Below are positions 52,926 through 63,711 of a DNA stretch of 64,000 bases, one piece after another. Under the pieces are notes generated by a model. That model saw only the letters and a list, made by a program, of their open reading frames with translations, was not told the DNA's origin and made no database searches. The stretch is from NCBI GenBank assembly GCA_035516965.1, contig DATIZR010000043.1, forward strand, positions 1 through 64,000, in the 5' to 3' direction. The DNA comes from Nitrospirota bacterium. GTDB lineage: Bacteria; Nitrospirota; UBA9217. Each line of letters begins with the position of its first letter. Position 1 is the first letter of the stretch. A program made the position numbers and the translations under genes.

Positions 52926-55367
52926 TTAAGAGAATTTTCTTAATCTCAAGGAATTGGTCACAACGCTGACCGAACTGAAGGCCATGGCAGCGGAGGCGAA
53001 CATGGGGTTCAGCAGGCCGCCGGCCCCGAAAAAGGGGTAGAGAACGCCCGCGGCCACGGGTATGCCAATGACGTTGTAGAAAAACGCCCAGAACAGGTTC
53101 ATCCTGATGGTCTGCATGGTCCTGCGCGAGAGCCTCATGGCCTCAGCAACGACGCGCAGGTCGTCCTTGATCAGCGTCACGTCAGAGGCCTCGATCGCCA
53201 CGTCGGTTCCCGTCCCGATCGCGATGCCGACATCGGCCTGAGTGAGCGCGGGTGCGTCATTGATCCCGTCACCGACCATCGCAACCACCCGGCCACCGGC
53301 CTGGAGTTTCCTGACGTTCTCCATCTTGTCCGAGGGCAGCACCTCCGCCAGTACGCGGGAGATGCCGAGCTCTCCGGCAATGGCCCCAGCGGTCCTCCGG
53401 TTGTCGCCGGTCAGCATGTACACCTCGAGGCCGAGTCCCTTCATCCGCTCCACCGCCTCCCGGGAATGCTCTTTGAGCGTATCGGCAACGGCAACGATTC
53501 CTGCAGCCTTGCCGTCGATCGCGACGAACATGGGAGTTTTCCCCCGGGAAGAGATCCCTTCGCCCTCAACGGCAAGACGGCCCAGGACCACGGCCCTGTC
53601 AGACATGAGCCTTTCGTTGCCCAGCACGACCTCTTTTCCCTTGACGATCGCGCGGATTCCGTGGCCCGGCAGGGCCTCGAACTCATCAGGCTGTTCGAGA
53701 GCGATGCCCCGGCCAAGAGCACAGCGAACGATCGCTTCTCCGAGCGGATGCTCGGACCCTTTCTCGGCTGAACCCGCAGAGGCAAGGAGCTCCTGTTCGC
53801 TTATTCCATTCGCGACCACGTCCGTGACGGTCGGCTCGCCGCGGGTCAGGGTTCCGGTCTTGTCCAGAACGATCGTATCGATGCGCTGCGCCCGTTCGAG
53901 GCTCTCGGCGTTCTTGAACAGAATGCCGTGCTCGGCACCCTTGCCGGTCCCGACCATGATAGCCGTAGGCGTTGCCAGTCCCATGGCACAGGGGCAGGCG
54001 ATGATCAGCACGGCGATGAAATTTACGAGCGCAAGCGTGAACCGCGTCTCGGCGGGACCGAGGAGGTACCAGATCAGGAACGTCACCAGGCCGATGCTGA
54101 TGACCGTCGGGACAAAGATGCTCGAAATGGAATCGGCCAGGCGCTGGATCGGCGCTTTGGACCCCTGCGCTTCCTGGACCATGCGGATGATATTGCTGAG
54201 CATGGTGTCCCGGCCTACCTTGGTCGCCTCGAAGGTGAAGGTTCCGGTCTTGTTGATCGTGGCTCCGATGACCGTGTCGCCTGTCCGTTTGTCAACGGGA
54301 AGGCTCTCGCCGGTCAGCATGGACTCGTCCAGCGAGGACGATCCGCTCCGGATCACCCCGTCCACGGGCACCTTCTCGCCCGGACGCACGATGATCAGGT
54401 CGCCGGCCTCGACCTCTTCGATCGGAATGTCGTGCTCGCCCTGCTCCCGGATGACACGCGCCGTCTTTGGCTGGAGCCCCATGAGCTTCTTGATCGCTTC
54501 ACCGGCCCGGCTCTTTGCACGGGCCTCGAGGAACTTTCCGAACAGGATGAGCGTGATGATCATCGCCGAGGTGTCGTAGTACGCGCCGCCGTGGCTGCCC
54601 ATGTGCCCGAACAGACCGGGGAAAAAGGTGATCGCAACGCTGTACCCATAGGCCGCGGAGGTCCCGACCACGACAAGCGTGTTCATGTTGGTGCTGCCGT
54701 GTTTGATCGAGGCCCAGGCGTTCTGATAGAAGTGGCGGCCGGCCCAGAACTGCACCGGCGTGGTGAGCAGGAACAGGATGAACCACATGGTCCGTCGGGG
54801 GAGGAGGGACAGCCCCGGGATCATGTCCTGCATGCTCCCGATCAGGACGAGGACGGAAAGGGTTGCGCTCACTACAAGCTTCGTCTTGAGCTCATGGAGC
54901 TCGCGCTCCCGCGCTTCTTTTTCGATGTCCAGGGCAGTACGGCCCTCTACCTGGACGGGTATGCGGAAGCCTTCCCGCTCGATCGACCGGCGGATATCGC
55001 GGAGGCTTATCTGGCCAGGGATGTAGTCCAGCTCGACAGTGCCCGCTGTCGCGTTTACCCGGGCGTTCAACACGCCGTCGATAGCCGAGGCAGTTCGCTC
55101 AAGCTCAGGCACCCGCGAGACATCCAGATCGATGACCGGGATGGTGACGGCTTCGGTCACTGCCTGATAACCGGACTCGCGGATGCTGGAGATGAATTGA
55201 TCAAGGCTGACGACCGCAGGGTCGAATTCGACAACGGCCTTTTCGTTCGCGTAGTTGACATTCGTGCTTTTCACGCCAATGAGCCTGGACAGGTCCTTCT
55301 GGATCGCCGCGGCGCAGTTGACGCAGGTCATTCCTCTTACCGGGATGACGGCCTTTTTCGTTTCCAT
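52926..55367 (-). CDS. copA: Copper-exporting P1B-type ATPase
   Basis: CopA pumps Cu+ out of the cytoplasm. The 813-residue protein has one metal-binding HMA domain with GMTCVNC (Cys 15, 18), a second HMA-like domain (about 70-145) in which the CxxC is missing ([15 protein letters not shown]), a TGES motif, the transmembrane CPC in [15 protein letters not shown] (about 457), [22 protein letters not shown] and [16 protein letters not shown]. Eight membrane helices are expected. No chaperone or CueR-like regulator is adjacent. A palindrome overlaps its stop codon (52924-52945). Confidence 0.95.
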   Translation of the reverse strand: METKKAVIPVRGMTCVNCAAAIQKDLSRLIGVKSTNVNYANEKAVVEFDPAVVSLDQFISSIRESGYQAVTEAVTIPVIDLDVSRVPELERTASAIDGVLNARVNATAGTVELDYIPGQISLRDIRRSIEREGFRIPVQVEGRTALDIEKEARERELHELKTKLVVSATLSVLVLIGSMQDMIPGLSLLPRRTMWFILFLLTTPVQFWAGRHFYQNAWASIKHGSTNMNTLVVVGTSAAYGYSVAITFFPGLFGHMGSHGGAYYDTSAMIITLILFGKFLEARAKSRAGEAIKKLMGLQPKTARVIREQGEHDIPIEEVEAGDLIIVRPGEKVPVDGVIRSGSSSLDESMLTGESLPVDKRTGDTVIGATINKTGTFTFEATKVGRDTMLSNIIRMVQEAQGSKAPIQRLADSISSIFVPTVISIGLVTFLIWYLLGPAETRFTLALVNFIAVLIIACPCAMGLATPTAIMVGTGKGAEHGILFKNAESLERAQRIDTIVLDKTGTLTRGEPTVTDVVANGISEQELLASAGSAEKGSEHPLGEAIVRCALGRGIALEQPDEFEALPGHGIRAIVKGKEVVLGNERLMSDRAVVLGRLAVEGEGISSRGKTPMFVAIDGKAAGIVAVADTLKEHSREAVERMKGLGLEVYMLTGDNRRTAGAIAGELGISRVLAEVLPSDKMENVRKLQAGGRVVAMVGDGINDAPALTQADVGIAIGTGTDVAIEASDVTLIKDDLRVVAEAMRLSRRTMQTIRMNLFWAFFYNVIGIPVAAGVLYPFFGAGGLLNPMFASAAMAFSSVSVVTNSLRLRKFS

Positions 55368-55372
55368 GGGTC

Positions 55373-55401
55373 ATATTACCACAAAGTGACGGCAGGGACA
55401 A
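55373..55401 (-). promoter_or_regulatory. Possible copA promoter abutting the start codon
   Basis: On the minus strand, TTGTCC (55401-55396), 17 bases and TAATAT (55378-55373) end five bases before the copA ATG (55367). This would give a leaderless or nearly leaderless transcript; no ribosome site is visible. Confidence 0.45.
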
Positions 55402-55790
55402 AGCGGGAATAGGGAATAGCGTGCCGGATTAAAACAGTGTTGGATTTCCGAGGGGAGAGGGATGCTTACGACCGGTCATGTTGTTACGATTTCTCAGTGC
55501 CGTGACGTGCAATCACCGTGATACACACAGGTTTAATTATTTTTATCACAATTGTATCACGACGGGACAGCAACGGTACCGTGGTACCGTTGTCGGAAGC
55601 TACTTTTGCCGTTCATCTGCGAACGTACTGCGTACACTGAGAAACGATCCCTCCGGAAGGACTTGACTCTCTCAGGTGTGATGAACAGGAAACACGTCTT
55701 GCCGAACGGAAAACAACGACTCGATGAATCCAGGAAAAACTATGATGCGCAGTAGTGTTTGGGGCAAGGACCGTCCGTACGGGAACCTCC
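55402..55790. other. Intergenic region with palindromes upstream of copA
   Basis: No coding frame is convincing. The region holds two GTGATAC words in opposite orientation (near 55518-55525 and 55553-55560) around an AT-rich tract, and a near-perfect palindrome at 55571-55592. It separates copA from the gcvT 3' end. No riboswitch or terminator hairpin with a T tract was seen. Confidence 0.45.
55571..55592. repeat. Ten-base inverted repeat CAACGGTACC-GT-GGTACCGTTG
   Basis: Two perfect ten-base arms are separated by two bases. It has the size of a dimeric regulator operator and lies about 200 bases upstream of copA on the non-coding side. It contains two GGTACC hexamers. Confidence 0.7.
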
Positions 55791-56882
55791 TTACTTCTTC
55801 CGGTAGAACGGCAGCTCCACGATGTTGGCGACGATTTCCCTGTCACGAAGTTCGATCTCGATCTCCTGGCCGGGCTGGGCGTACCGGCTCACCACGTAGC
55901 CGAGCCCGATGCCGTTCCGGAGCGCAGGTGAGAATGCGCCGCTGGTCACTACACCGATCTGCCGGTTCTCGGAGAAGATGCTGCCGCCCGGCCGGGGCGC
56001 GCTCTTCTCGGTCAGGAGGAAACCCGCGAGCTTCTCCCGCACACCGGCAGCCTTCTCCGCGAGCAGGGCTTCCTTACCGATGAATTCCTTTTTAAAGTCA
56101 ACGAAGGCTGTCAGGCCCGCCTGGAGCGGCGTGCGTTTTTCGTCAATATCGTATCCGTAGGACGGGTAGCCCATTTCGAGCCGCAGGGTATCGCGGCTCG
56201 CCATACCACAGGGCAACAGCCCGAAGTCGCTTCCCGCGTTCAGGAGCGAATCCCAGAGGGTCTCAGCCTTGTCGGCTGCGATAAAGAGTTCATAGCCAAG
56301 CTCGCCGGTGTAGCCGGTCCGCGCCACGAGGAGCGGCAGGTCGGGGAGGGTCAGCTCCTTCAGGGAACGGGGTTTGAATTTCCTGAACTGAGCGCCGAGG
56401 AATTTCTCAAGAACGCCGGCCGACCGGGGGCCCTGGAGCGACAGCTGTGCAAGGGACCCGGTCACATCGCTGATTTGTGTTCCCGATGAGGCATGAGCAG
56501 TGAGCCACTCCAGGACCTTCTCGGCGTTCACGGCATTCGTCGAAAGCAGGAAGCGCATGGATGTGCCGGCGTTGGAGAGCCTGAAGACGATAGCATCGTC
56601 GATGATGCCGCCGTTGTCGTTGCACAGGAGGCAGTAGTGCGCAGAGTGTTCGGGGATCTTGGCGATGTTCCCCGTGAACATCTTCTGCAGGAACTCCACG
56701 GCAGCCGGTCCCGTGACCTCGATCCGTCCCAGGAAACCGACGTCGAACAGGCCGGCGTTGCCCCGCACCGCATGATGCTCGTCCTGGGCATCCGTAAAAG
56801 CCTGCGGTACCTGCCAGCCCTGGAACTCGGTCAGTTTAACGCTAGCACGCAGGTGTTTCTGGTGGAGCGCAGTCTGTTTCAT
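55791..56882 (-). CDS. gcvT: Aminomethyltransferase (glycine cleavage T protein)
   Basis: GcvT moves the methylene group of the aminomethyl-lipoyl H protein to tetrahydrofolate. The 363-residue protein starts MKQTALHQKHLRASVKLTEF and has AGLFDVGFLGRIEVTGP, DNGGIIDDAIVFRL, RTGYTGELGYELFI, CGMASRDTLRLEMGYPSYGYDID and the C-terminal beta barrel. GAGGAGG precedes the ATG at 56882. It follows mtnA by 70 bases; gcvH and gcvP are not in the window, so the rest of the complex must be elsewhere. Confidence 0.92.
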   Translation of the reverse strand: MKQTALHQKHLRASVKLTEFQGWQVPQAFTDAQDEHHAVRGNAGLFDVGFLGRIEVTGPAAVEFLQKMFTGNIAKIPEHSAHYCLLCNDNGGIIDDAIVFRLSNAGTSMRFLLSTNAVNAEKVLEWLTAHASSGTQISDVTGSLAQLSLQGPRSAGVLEKFLGAQFRKFKPRSLKELTLPDLPLLVARTGYTGELGYELFIAADKAETLWDSLLNAGSDFGLLPCGMASRDTLRLEMGYPSYGYDIDEKRTPLQAGLTAFVDFKKEFIGKEALLAEKAAGVREKLAGFLLTEKSAPRPGGSIFSENRQIGVVTSGAFSPALRNGIGLGYVVSRYAQPGQEIEIELRDREIVANIVELPFYRKK

Positions 56883-56952
56883 GCTGACCTCCTCGCGTTG
56901 CTCGTTGAGAAGACACTGCGGACTGGATGCTGGAGACCGGGACCGACGCCGG

Positions 56953-58014
<1,062 letters not shown>

Positions 58015-58068
58015 TGAGATTGCTCCTTCGGTTTGAATAAACGGACGGGAAATTCTGTCTTCTGATTA

Positions 58069-58097
58069 AATATAAAGGAAGCGCGGGGGATTGTCAA
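58069..58097 (-). promoter_or_regulatory. Strong sigma-70 promoter of mtnA-gcvT
   Basis: On the minus strand, consensus TTGACA (58097-58092), a 17-base spacer and TATATT (58074-58069), preceded by a T-rich tract that could act as an UP element. It lies 54 bases before the mtnA ATG. Confidence 0.8.
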
Positions 58098-58155
58098 AAA
58101 AAAATGTTGGTTTTTGGGCCTCAAGAAGGGGCAGAGGGCTTTCCCGGGGAGGCTA

Positions 58156-59067
58156 TCAGGTTGCGCAGCGCTGGACCGCAAGGGTGCCGCTTCTTCCCTC
58201 GATCGTGCCGTCGACGAGATCGCAGACAGGGATTGCGGTCGGTTCCCGGAGGAGGTCGCGGGCGATGTCATCCAGCCTCCTGACCTCGATCCTCCGCATA
58301 CTCAACTGCTGCAGGAGCGTCCTAAAAAGGCCTATCTGCTTCATCCCCTCGAGTTCGGCATGGATGGTGAGCACGTTCACGACGCGGGGCCGGAGCACGG
58401 AACAATACTGATCGACGATTCGCTCATCGGGATATTCCGGCCTGCCAAGCAGTTCGTCCAGCGTCGGGAGCGTTGTGGGGATCTGGACCGTTCTGAACAC
58501 CGAGCCGCCCGCGCGGGGAAAGAAGGGGTGGCTGCCCCGGGCATCGCTGGCGTAGAGAAGGCCTGCGTCATCGTAGGCAGCGAGGCTGAAAGCGTTCGCC
58601 TGCCAACCCGCCGACCCGGCGGTCCTTGCCGGTTCGCCGAAGACGCGTTCGAATTCCGCTCTGGCCCTGCCGAACTCCCGCTCCACCTCATCGCGGCTCA
58701 TCTTCGCAAGTCCGTCCTGCCAGCGGATATGGTCATAGCAGTGGATACCCGCCTCATGGCCCCTGTCGCGGGCAAGCCGCATGATGACCTCGTTCCTTCG
58801 GCCCACGTGCGGTCCCGGCAGCAGAACGCCGTTCAGCAGGGTGCGGATGCCGTAGGTAGAGACGACGCTGGTGCGGCTCACCTTGCTCAGGAACCCCGGG
58901 CGGAAGATGCGCTTGATAGCCCGGCCCGTATTGTCCGGACCGAGGGAGAAGAGGAACGTGGCCTTGATGCCGAACTCATCGAACAGGGCGAGGAGGTTGG
59001 GCACGCCGATGCGCGTGCCCCGGTCGGTATCGACGTCGATCTTGATGGCGAGGAGGGGATCGTTCAT
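58156..59067 (-). CDS. arnD: 4-deoxy-4-formamido-L-arabinose-phosphoundecaprenol deformylase
   Basis: ArnD removes the formyl group from undecaprenyl-phosphate-Ara4FN so that the sugar can be passed to lipid A. The 303-residue NodB-fold protein has KIDVDTDRGTRIGVP (9-23), the SLGPDNTGRAIKR segment, HCYDHIRWQ and TIHAELEGM, which align well with enterobacterial ArnD. I chose the ATG at 59067 (MNDPLLAIKID). It ends the arn operon; mtnA follows after its own promoter. Confidence 0.92.
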   Translation of the reverse strand: MNDPLLAIKIDVDTDRGTRIGVPNLLALFDEFGIKATFLFSLGPDNTGRAIKRIFRPGFLSKVSRTSVVSTYGIRTLLNGVLLPGPHVGRRNEVIMRLARDRGHEAGIHCYDHIRWQDGLAKMSRDEVEREFGRARAEFERVFGEPARTAGSAGWQANAFSLAAYDDAGLLYASDARGSHPFFPRAGGSVFRTVQIPTTLPTLDELLGRPEYPDERIVDQYCSVLRPRVVNVLTIHAELEGMKQIGLFRTLLQQLSMRRIEVRRLDDIARDLLREPTAIPVCDLVDGTIEGRSGTLAVQRCAT

Positions 59068-59084
59068 GAACGTTAAAGAATAGT

Positions 59085-59165
59085 TAGCGCGAAGGCGCCA
59101 AGGACGCAAAGAAGACCGGATGCTGATCGTTCATTTGTGAACCTTCGCGCTCTTTGCGCCGCAGC
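59085..59165. repeat. Inverted GCGCGAAGG/CCTTCGCGC repeat in the arn operon
   Basis: The spacer between arnD and the decarboxylase gene has GCGCGAAGGCGCCAAGGACGCAAAG near 59088-59112 and its inverted counterpart CCTTCGCGCTCTTTGCG around 59142-59158. The arms could fold into a long hairpin. The words match the GCAAAGA-type intergenic elements common in some bacterial genomes. Confidence 0.5.
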
Positions 59166-59187
59166 GGTTCGGCAATTTCGTTCGAGA

Positions 59188-60228
59188 CTATACGTCCAAC
59201 TCTTGAGACGGCCTGCCGAGGTGGTAGTCCAGAGTTTTCCTGAGCGCAGTCTTGAGGTCCGTCGTGGGCTTCCAGCCGAGATAGGTTTCCGCGTTCCGGA
59301 TCGACGGCACGCGGGTAAGTATGTCCTGATAGCCCTCCCCGTAGTATTCCTTCGACCGGACGGTCACGATCCGGACGCTGTCGGCAAGCTTCGCGAACCG
59401 GGGATAGGTCCGGATGAGCGCTATCAGCGTTTCGGCAAGCTCTCTGATCGACATGTCGTTGGATGGGTTCCCGATGTTGAAGATGCGGCCATCCGCGGCG
59501 CTGTCCCGGTTCTCGATGATCCGGATCAGCGCGTCGATGCCGTCGTCGATATAGGTGAAGCTCCTGCGCTGCTCTCCGCCGTCCACGAGCTGGATGTCCT
59601 TGCCGCGGAGGATGTTCCCGATGAACTGGGTGAGCACGCGCGAGCTGCCCTCCTTGGGCTCGAGGATGTTGTCCAGCTTCGGGCCGATCCAGTTGAAGGG
59701 GCGGAAGAGCGTGTATTTCAGCCCTTCCTTCATGCCATAAGCATGGATCACGCGGTCCATGAGCTGCTTGGAGCAGGAGTAGATCCAGCGCGGCTTGTTG
59801 ATCGGGCCGAGCACGAGGTTCGAGGCCTCCTCGTCGAACTCGCGGTCGGGGCACATGCCGTACACTTCGGACGTGGACGGGAAGAGGACGCGCTTTTTGT
59901 AACGCACGCATTTCCTCACGATGTCGAGATTGGCCTCGAAGTCTAGTTCGAACACGCGCAGCGGGTCGGTGACGTAGGTGGCCGGCGTGGCGATGGCCAC
60001 GAGCGGCAGGACCACATCGCACTTCTTGACGTGGTACTCGATCCATTCGCGGTTGACGGTGATGTCGCCTTCGACAAAACGAAAACGCTCGTGGCCCAGG
60101 CACTGGTCGAGCTTGTCCGTGGACATATCCATGCCGTAGACTTCCCAATCCTTGTTCTTCAGGATGTGCTCCGTCAGGCTGTTGCCGATGAAGCCGTTGA
60201 CTCCGAGGATCAATATTTTCAGGCCCAT
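59188..60228 (-). CDS. UDP-glucuronate oxidative decarboxylase (ArnA C-terminal domain as a separate gene)
   Basis: The enzyme oxidises and decarboxylates UDP-glucuronate to UDP-Ara4O. The 346-residue short-chain dehydrogenase has [11 protein letters not shown] (8-18), the S-E pair in PSTSEVYG (S120, E121) that matches the ArnA catalytic residues, [16 protein letters not shown], and EYYGEGYQD with a following arginine. It corresponds to residues 314-660 of E. coli ArnA but has no formyltransferase domain, which is encoded just upstream (60252-61172). I chose the ATG at 60228; one four codons upstream is also possible. Confidence 0.92.
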   Translation of the reverse strand: MGLKILILGVNGFIGNSLTEHILKNKDWEVYGMDMSTDKLDQCLGHERFRFVEGDITVNREWIEYHVKKCDVVLPLVAIATPATYVTDPLRVFELDFEANLDIVRKCVRYKKRVLFPSTSEVYGMCPDREFDEEASNLVLGPINKPRWIYSCSKQLMDRVIHAYGMKEGLKYTLFRPFNWIGPKLDNILEPKEGSSRVLTQFIGNILRGKDIQLVDGGEQRRSFTYIDDGIDALIRIIENRDSAADGRIFNIGNPSNDMSIRELAETLIALIRTYPRFAKLADSVRIVTVRSKEYYGEGYQDILTRVPSIRNAETYLGWKPTTDLKTALRKTLDYHLGRPSQELDV

Positions 60229-60251
60229 GCTCCGCTCCATTTCATTTCCCG

Positions 60252-61172
60252 TTATTTTCCCAGGATCCGCCCCGCCTCGAGCCCCTGCATCTCGCGGTCG
60301 GCATCTTCCTCGACTTCGTCCTCCCATTCCCAGTTGACGATCTCCAGGGCGCCGCTGCCGGTGGCAACCGTGAATGGGTCTTCAGACAGAACCTGCCCCG
60401 GTTCGCCTCCCGAGGGGGGAAGCGGCCTTGCCCACCAGATGATGAGCTTCCTCCCGTTGACCTCCGTGAAGGCTCCCGGATAGGGTTGGGTCACGGCGCG
60501 GATCAGATTATATATTTTCCCCGCGGCCCCCGTCCAGTCAATGCGGCCGTCCTCGGGCTTCCGCCCCCCGAAATAAGAGGCCAGCGCTTCGTCCTGTTTA
60601 CGGCGCGGCGCGGTCCCCGACGTGATCGCCCCCAATTGTCGCTCGAGCACCAGGCGCGCCGCCTTGACGGCCTTCAGAAAAACGTCCTTGGCCGTGTCCT
60701 CGGGCCCGATGGAAACCTTTTCCTGGTCAACGATGTCCCCGGCGTCGGCCTGTTTGACCATATGGTGAAGGGTGACGCCCGTTTCCGTTTCTCCGTTCAG
60801 CACGGCCCAGTTGATCGGCGCCCGGCCCCGGTACTTGGGAAGAAGGGAGCCGTGCATGTTGAAAGCTCCGAGCGGCGCCAGGTTCAGGATCTCCTCCTTG
60901 ATCATGTTCCGGTAGTAGAAGGAAAAGAGGAGGTCCGGCTCCCAGGCCCTGATCTGCTCGACCCATGCCGGCGTGTTGACGGACTCCGGCGTGTAGACCG
61001 GGATGCCGTATTTGCGGGCTAGTCCTGCGACCGACCGGAACCAGATCTCCTCGTCCGGGTCGTCCTTGTGCGTGATGACGGCGAGCACATTCTCGTCGTT
61101 CTGGATCAGGAGGTCCAGGCACTCATACCCGACCTCGTGATAGGCGAAAACTAACATGCTTGGTTTATTCAT
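60252..61172 (-). CDS. UDP-Ara4N formyltransferase (ArnA N-terminal domain as a separate gene)
   Basis: The enzyme formylates UDP-Ara4N using 10-formyl-tetrahydrofolate. The 306-residue protein has the catalytic Asn-His-Asp set in [12 protein letters not shown] (N105, H107) and QADAGD (D143), equivalent to N102, H104 and D140 of E. coli ArnA. Its C-terminal part resembles the formyltransferase C domain, ending in an acidic stretch. It overlaps arnC by eight bases. Confidence 0.92.
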   Translation of the reverse strand: MNKPSMLVFAYHEVGYECLDLLIQNDENVLAVITHKDDPDEEIWFRSVAGLARKYGIPVYTPESVNTPAWVEQIRAWEPDLLFSFYYRNMIKEEILNLAPLGAFNMHGSLLPKYRGRAPINWAVLNGETETGVTLHHMVKQADAGDIVDQEKVSIGPEDTAKDVFLKAVKAARLVLERQLGAITSGTAPRRKQDEALASYFGGRKPEDGRIDWTGAAGKIYNLIRAVTQPYPGAFTEVNGRKLIIWWARPLPPSGGEPGQVLSEDPFTVATGSGALEIVNWEWEDEVEEDADREMQGLEAGRILGK

Positions 61173-62106
61173 CGATCGTTTCGTACACTTTCCGGATCAC
61201 GAAGCGCGGGCGTCGCCGCACCTCCTTGTAGATCCTGCCGATATATTCCCCGATGATGCCGAGGCCCATGATGCCGATGCCGACGAGGAAGTAGAGAATT
61301 GCAAAGAGGGTGAACACGCCTTCGGCCTCGGGTCCGATCATGAGGCGCCGGATGAACAGGTAGACCACGAAGAGCGTCGACAGGATCGAGACCACCATGC
61401 CGAAGACCGTGAACACCTGAAGCGGCACGACGGAGAATCCTGTCATGAGGTCGAAGTTCAGGCGGATCAGGTCGTAGAGCCGGTACTTCGATACTCCGGC
61501 CGCCCGGGGGGCGTGCTCGACCGCGACCTCGGTCGGCTTCGCGGCAAAGCTGTAGGCCAGCGCGGGGATGAAGGTCGAGGTCTCCTCGCTCGCCACGATG
61601 TTGTCGACGATGTTCCTGCCGTATGCCCGGAGCATGCAGCCCTGGTCTTTCATGCGGATGTTGGTGATCTTTGCGCGAATGCCGTTGATGACGCGGGAGG
61701 CATAGGTCCGGAAAAAGGTGTCCTGACGGTTCCTGCGAAAGCCGCCGACCACGTCGTGGCCCGCCTCGAACGCGGCGAGCAGTTTGGGGATCTCCTCGGG
61801 CGGGTTCTGCAGGTCGGCGTCGAGCGTCACGATGACGTCTCCGCGGACCCGTTCGAAGGCCGCCATGATGGCCATGTGCTGCCCGAAATTGCCGTTGAAG
61901 TCGATGACGCGGACCTCGGCCGGCCGCTGCAGATGAAAATCCCTCAGCATCTCGCCCGAACGGTCACGGCTCCCGTCGTTCGTGAAGAGGATCTCATAAG
62001 GCTTTCCCAGTTTGTCCAGGACGGCCGTCAACCGTGTAAAGAGCGCGTTCAGATTGTCCTGTTCATTGTACACGGGGACAACGACGCTCACGTAGGGTTT
62101 GGTCAT
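61165..62106 (-). CDS. arnC: Undecaprenyl-phosphate Ara4FN transferase
   Basis: ArnC moves 4-formamido-arabinose from UDP to undecaprenyl phosphate at the inner membrane. The 313-residue GT2 protein starts VSVVVPVYNEQDNLNAL and has TNDGSRDRSGE, TLDADLQNPPEEI, the QDTFFRTYASRVIN segment and two C-terminal membrane helices (about 230-255 and 265-290), the usual layout of ArnC/DPM-like enzymes. It overlaps the start of the formyltransferase gene and the end of arnB (ATGA). Confidence 0.93.
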   Translation of the reverse strand: MTKPYVSVVVPVYNEQDNLNALFTRLTAVLDKLGKPYEILFTNDGSRDRSGEMLRDFHLQRPAEVRVIDFNGNFGQHMAIMAAFERVRGDVIVTLDADLQNPPEEIPKLLAAFEAGHDVVGGFRRNRQDTFFRTYASRVINGIRAKITNIRMKDQGCMLRAYGRNIVDNIVASEETSTFIPALAYSFAAKPTEVAVEHAPRAAGVSKYRLYDLIRLNFDLMTGFSVVPLQVFTVFGMVVSILSTLFVVYLFIRRLMIGPEAEGVFTLFAILYFLVGIGIMGLGIIGEYIGRIYKEVRRRPRFVIRKVYETIDE

Positions 62107-63278
62107 GTCCCTTTCCTCCCGAACAGGCCGGCCATGGCGGCGACCACGCGGTCCTGCTCCGCATCGGTCATCAGCGGGAAGAGCGGCAGGCTCACGATGC
62201 GGTCCGATACGGCCTCGGCATTCGGGAAATCGCCGCGCTTGAAGCCGAACCGCTCCCGGTAATAGGGATAGAGATGCACGGCCCGGTAGTGCAGCCCGGT
62301 GCCGACGTTGCGCTCCTTCATCCCCTGCATGAAGGCATCCCGGTCCATGCCCGCACGTTCGGGATTGACGAGCGGGGTGTAGAGGTGCCAGGCGTGGAGA
62401 TGCGGATAGGAAGGAGCCGAGGGCAGGCTGACCTGCGTCCAGTCGGCGAGCAGCTTCTGGTACCGGAGCGCCAGTTCCGTGCGTCGTTTGATGAAGCCGT
62501 CGAGCTGTTTCAGCTGGTGCAGGCCGAGGGCCGCCTGCATGTCCATCATATTATATTTGAAGCCCGGCGCGATGATCTCGTAATGCTGGCTGCCCTTCTT
62601 CCCGAAGCGGTTCCAGGCTTCGCGGTCCATCCCGTGGAAGCGGAGCAGGGCCACGTCGCCTGCCATCTTCTCATCACTGGTCATCACGCAGCCGCCCTCG
62701 CCGGTGGTCATGTTCTTGTTGGGGTGAAAGCTGAAGACCTGGACATCGCCGAAACTGCCGATCCGTTTTCCCCGGTACTCCGTGCCGATGGCATGGGCCG
62801 CGTCCTCGATCACGCGGAGATTGTGCATCTTCGCGATCGCATACAGCGGGTCGAGGTCCACGGGCAGACCCGCGAAATGCACGGGCATGATGGCCCGCGT
62901 GCGTTTCGTAACGGCCTTCTCGATCTGCCGGACGTCGATGTTGTAGGTCCCCGGCTCGACATCCACCAGGACCGGCTTCCCGCCGGCGAGCACGATGGTG
63001 TTCAGGGTCGCAGCGAAGGTCATGGGCGTCGTGATCACCTCATCGCCGGGCTTCAGTTCCAGCGCAGCCAGCACCAGGTGCAGGCCGGCCGTGGCCGAGG
63101 AAAGCGCAAGGGCGTAGGGCGCCGAACAGTAGGCCTTGAGGTCCTCTTCGAACTGCTTGACCCGCGGGCCCGTCGTGATCCAGCCGGATTTGAGACAGGC
63201 CACCACCTCGTCAATGGCTTCCTGGCTGATCGTCGGACGGGAGAAGGGGAGGAATTCTTCAGTTGGGTTGCTTGACAT
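62103..63278 (-). CDS. arnB: UDP-Ara4O aminotransferase
   Basis: ArnB transaminates UDP-4-keto-arabinose with glutamate. The 391-residue DegT/DnrJ-type protein begins LPFSRPTISQEAIDEV and has SSATAGLHLVLAALELKPGD, IEDAAHAIGTEYRGKRIG and the PLP lysine K188 in FSFHPNKNMTTGEGG, the same number as in the Salmonella enzyme. AAGGA precedes the ATG. It is four bases into arnC. Confidence 0.94.
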   Translation of the reverse strand: MSSNPTEEFLPFSRPTISQEAIDEVVACLKSGWITTGPRVKQFEEDLKAYCSAPYALALSSATAGLHLVLAALELKPGDEVITTPMTFAATLNTIVLAGGKPVLVDVEPGTYNIDVRQIEKAVTKRTRAIMPVHFAGLPVDLDPLYAIAKMHNLRVIEDAAHAIGTEYRGKRIGSFGDVQVFSFHPNKNMTTGEGGCVMTSDEKMAGDVALLRFHGMDREAWNRFGKKGSQHYEIIAPGFKYNMMDMQAALGLHQLKQLDGFIKRRTELALRYQKLLADWTQVSLPSAPSYPHLHAWHLYTPLVNPERAGMDRDAFMQGMKERNVGTGLHYRAVHLYPYYRERFGFKRGDFPNAEAVSDRIVSLPLFPLMTDAEQDRVVAAMAGLFGRKGT

Positions 63279-63345
63279 GGTAATCCTTCACAGAACGATC
63301 GAATAAAAATGAGCCTGCATGCCTGTCAGCTTGCTCTCCGGTACT

Positions 63346-63711
63346 TCAGCTTCTCGTCACGAAATACACGCCCACGCAGATGATCACGATCCCGGTGATC
63401 CGGGTGAGCGACAGGTTCTCCTGGAACAGGTAGTAGCCTGCCACGGCATTCACGATATACCCGACGCTCAGGAGGGGATAGGCAAAGCTCACTTCCACCC
63501 GCGAAAGCACCAGGAGCCAGACTGCGACGCTCACGACGTAGAGGAACAGCCCGGCGAGCACAAATAGATTGCCGGCGACCTGGAGCCCGATCGGCAGAAC
63601 GTTCGACCAGACGAAGTCAAAATGCCCGATACGCCGCATGCCTTCCTTCAGGCAGAGTTGCGCCGCGGCATTCAGGAGTACCCCGAGCAGTATGATCGGC
63701 AGGTATTTCAT
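63346..63711 (-). CDS. Small four-helix EamA/SMR-like protein, ArnE-type flippase subunit
   Basis: ArnE and ArnF together flip undecaprenyl-phosphate-Ara4N to the periplasm. The 121-residue protein has four membrane helices: IILLGVLLNAAAQLCLKEGM, LFVLAGLFLYVVSVAVWLLVL, SFAYPLLSVGYIVNAVAGYYL and ITGIVIICVGVYFV. Only one such gene is present in the operon, so it may act as a homodimer or have a partner elsewhere. The ATG at 63711 overlaps the upstream stop codon by one base. Confidence 0.85.
   Translation of the reverse strand: MKYLPIILLGVLLNAAAQLCLKEGMRRIGHFDFVWSNVLPIGLQVAGNLFVLAGLFLYVVSVAVWLLVLSRVEVSFAYPLLSVGYIVNAVAGYYLFQENLSLTRITGIVIICVGVYFVTRS

Noticed and set aside
52924-52945. GATTAAGA/TCTTAATC palindrome over the copA stop codon as an operator or terminator
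   Set aside because: It lies in the last codons of copA, has no T tract beyond it and is too AT-rich to judge; chance is likely.
52760-52969. Small plus-strand frame of 69 codons
   Set aside because: It runs into the 3' end of copA on the other strand, lacks a ribosome site and has no family resemblance.
53242-55412. Plus-strand frames opposite copA
   Set aside because: copA on the minus strand carries all P-type ATPase motifs; the opposite frames have none.
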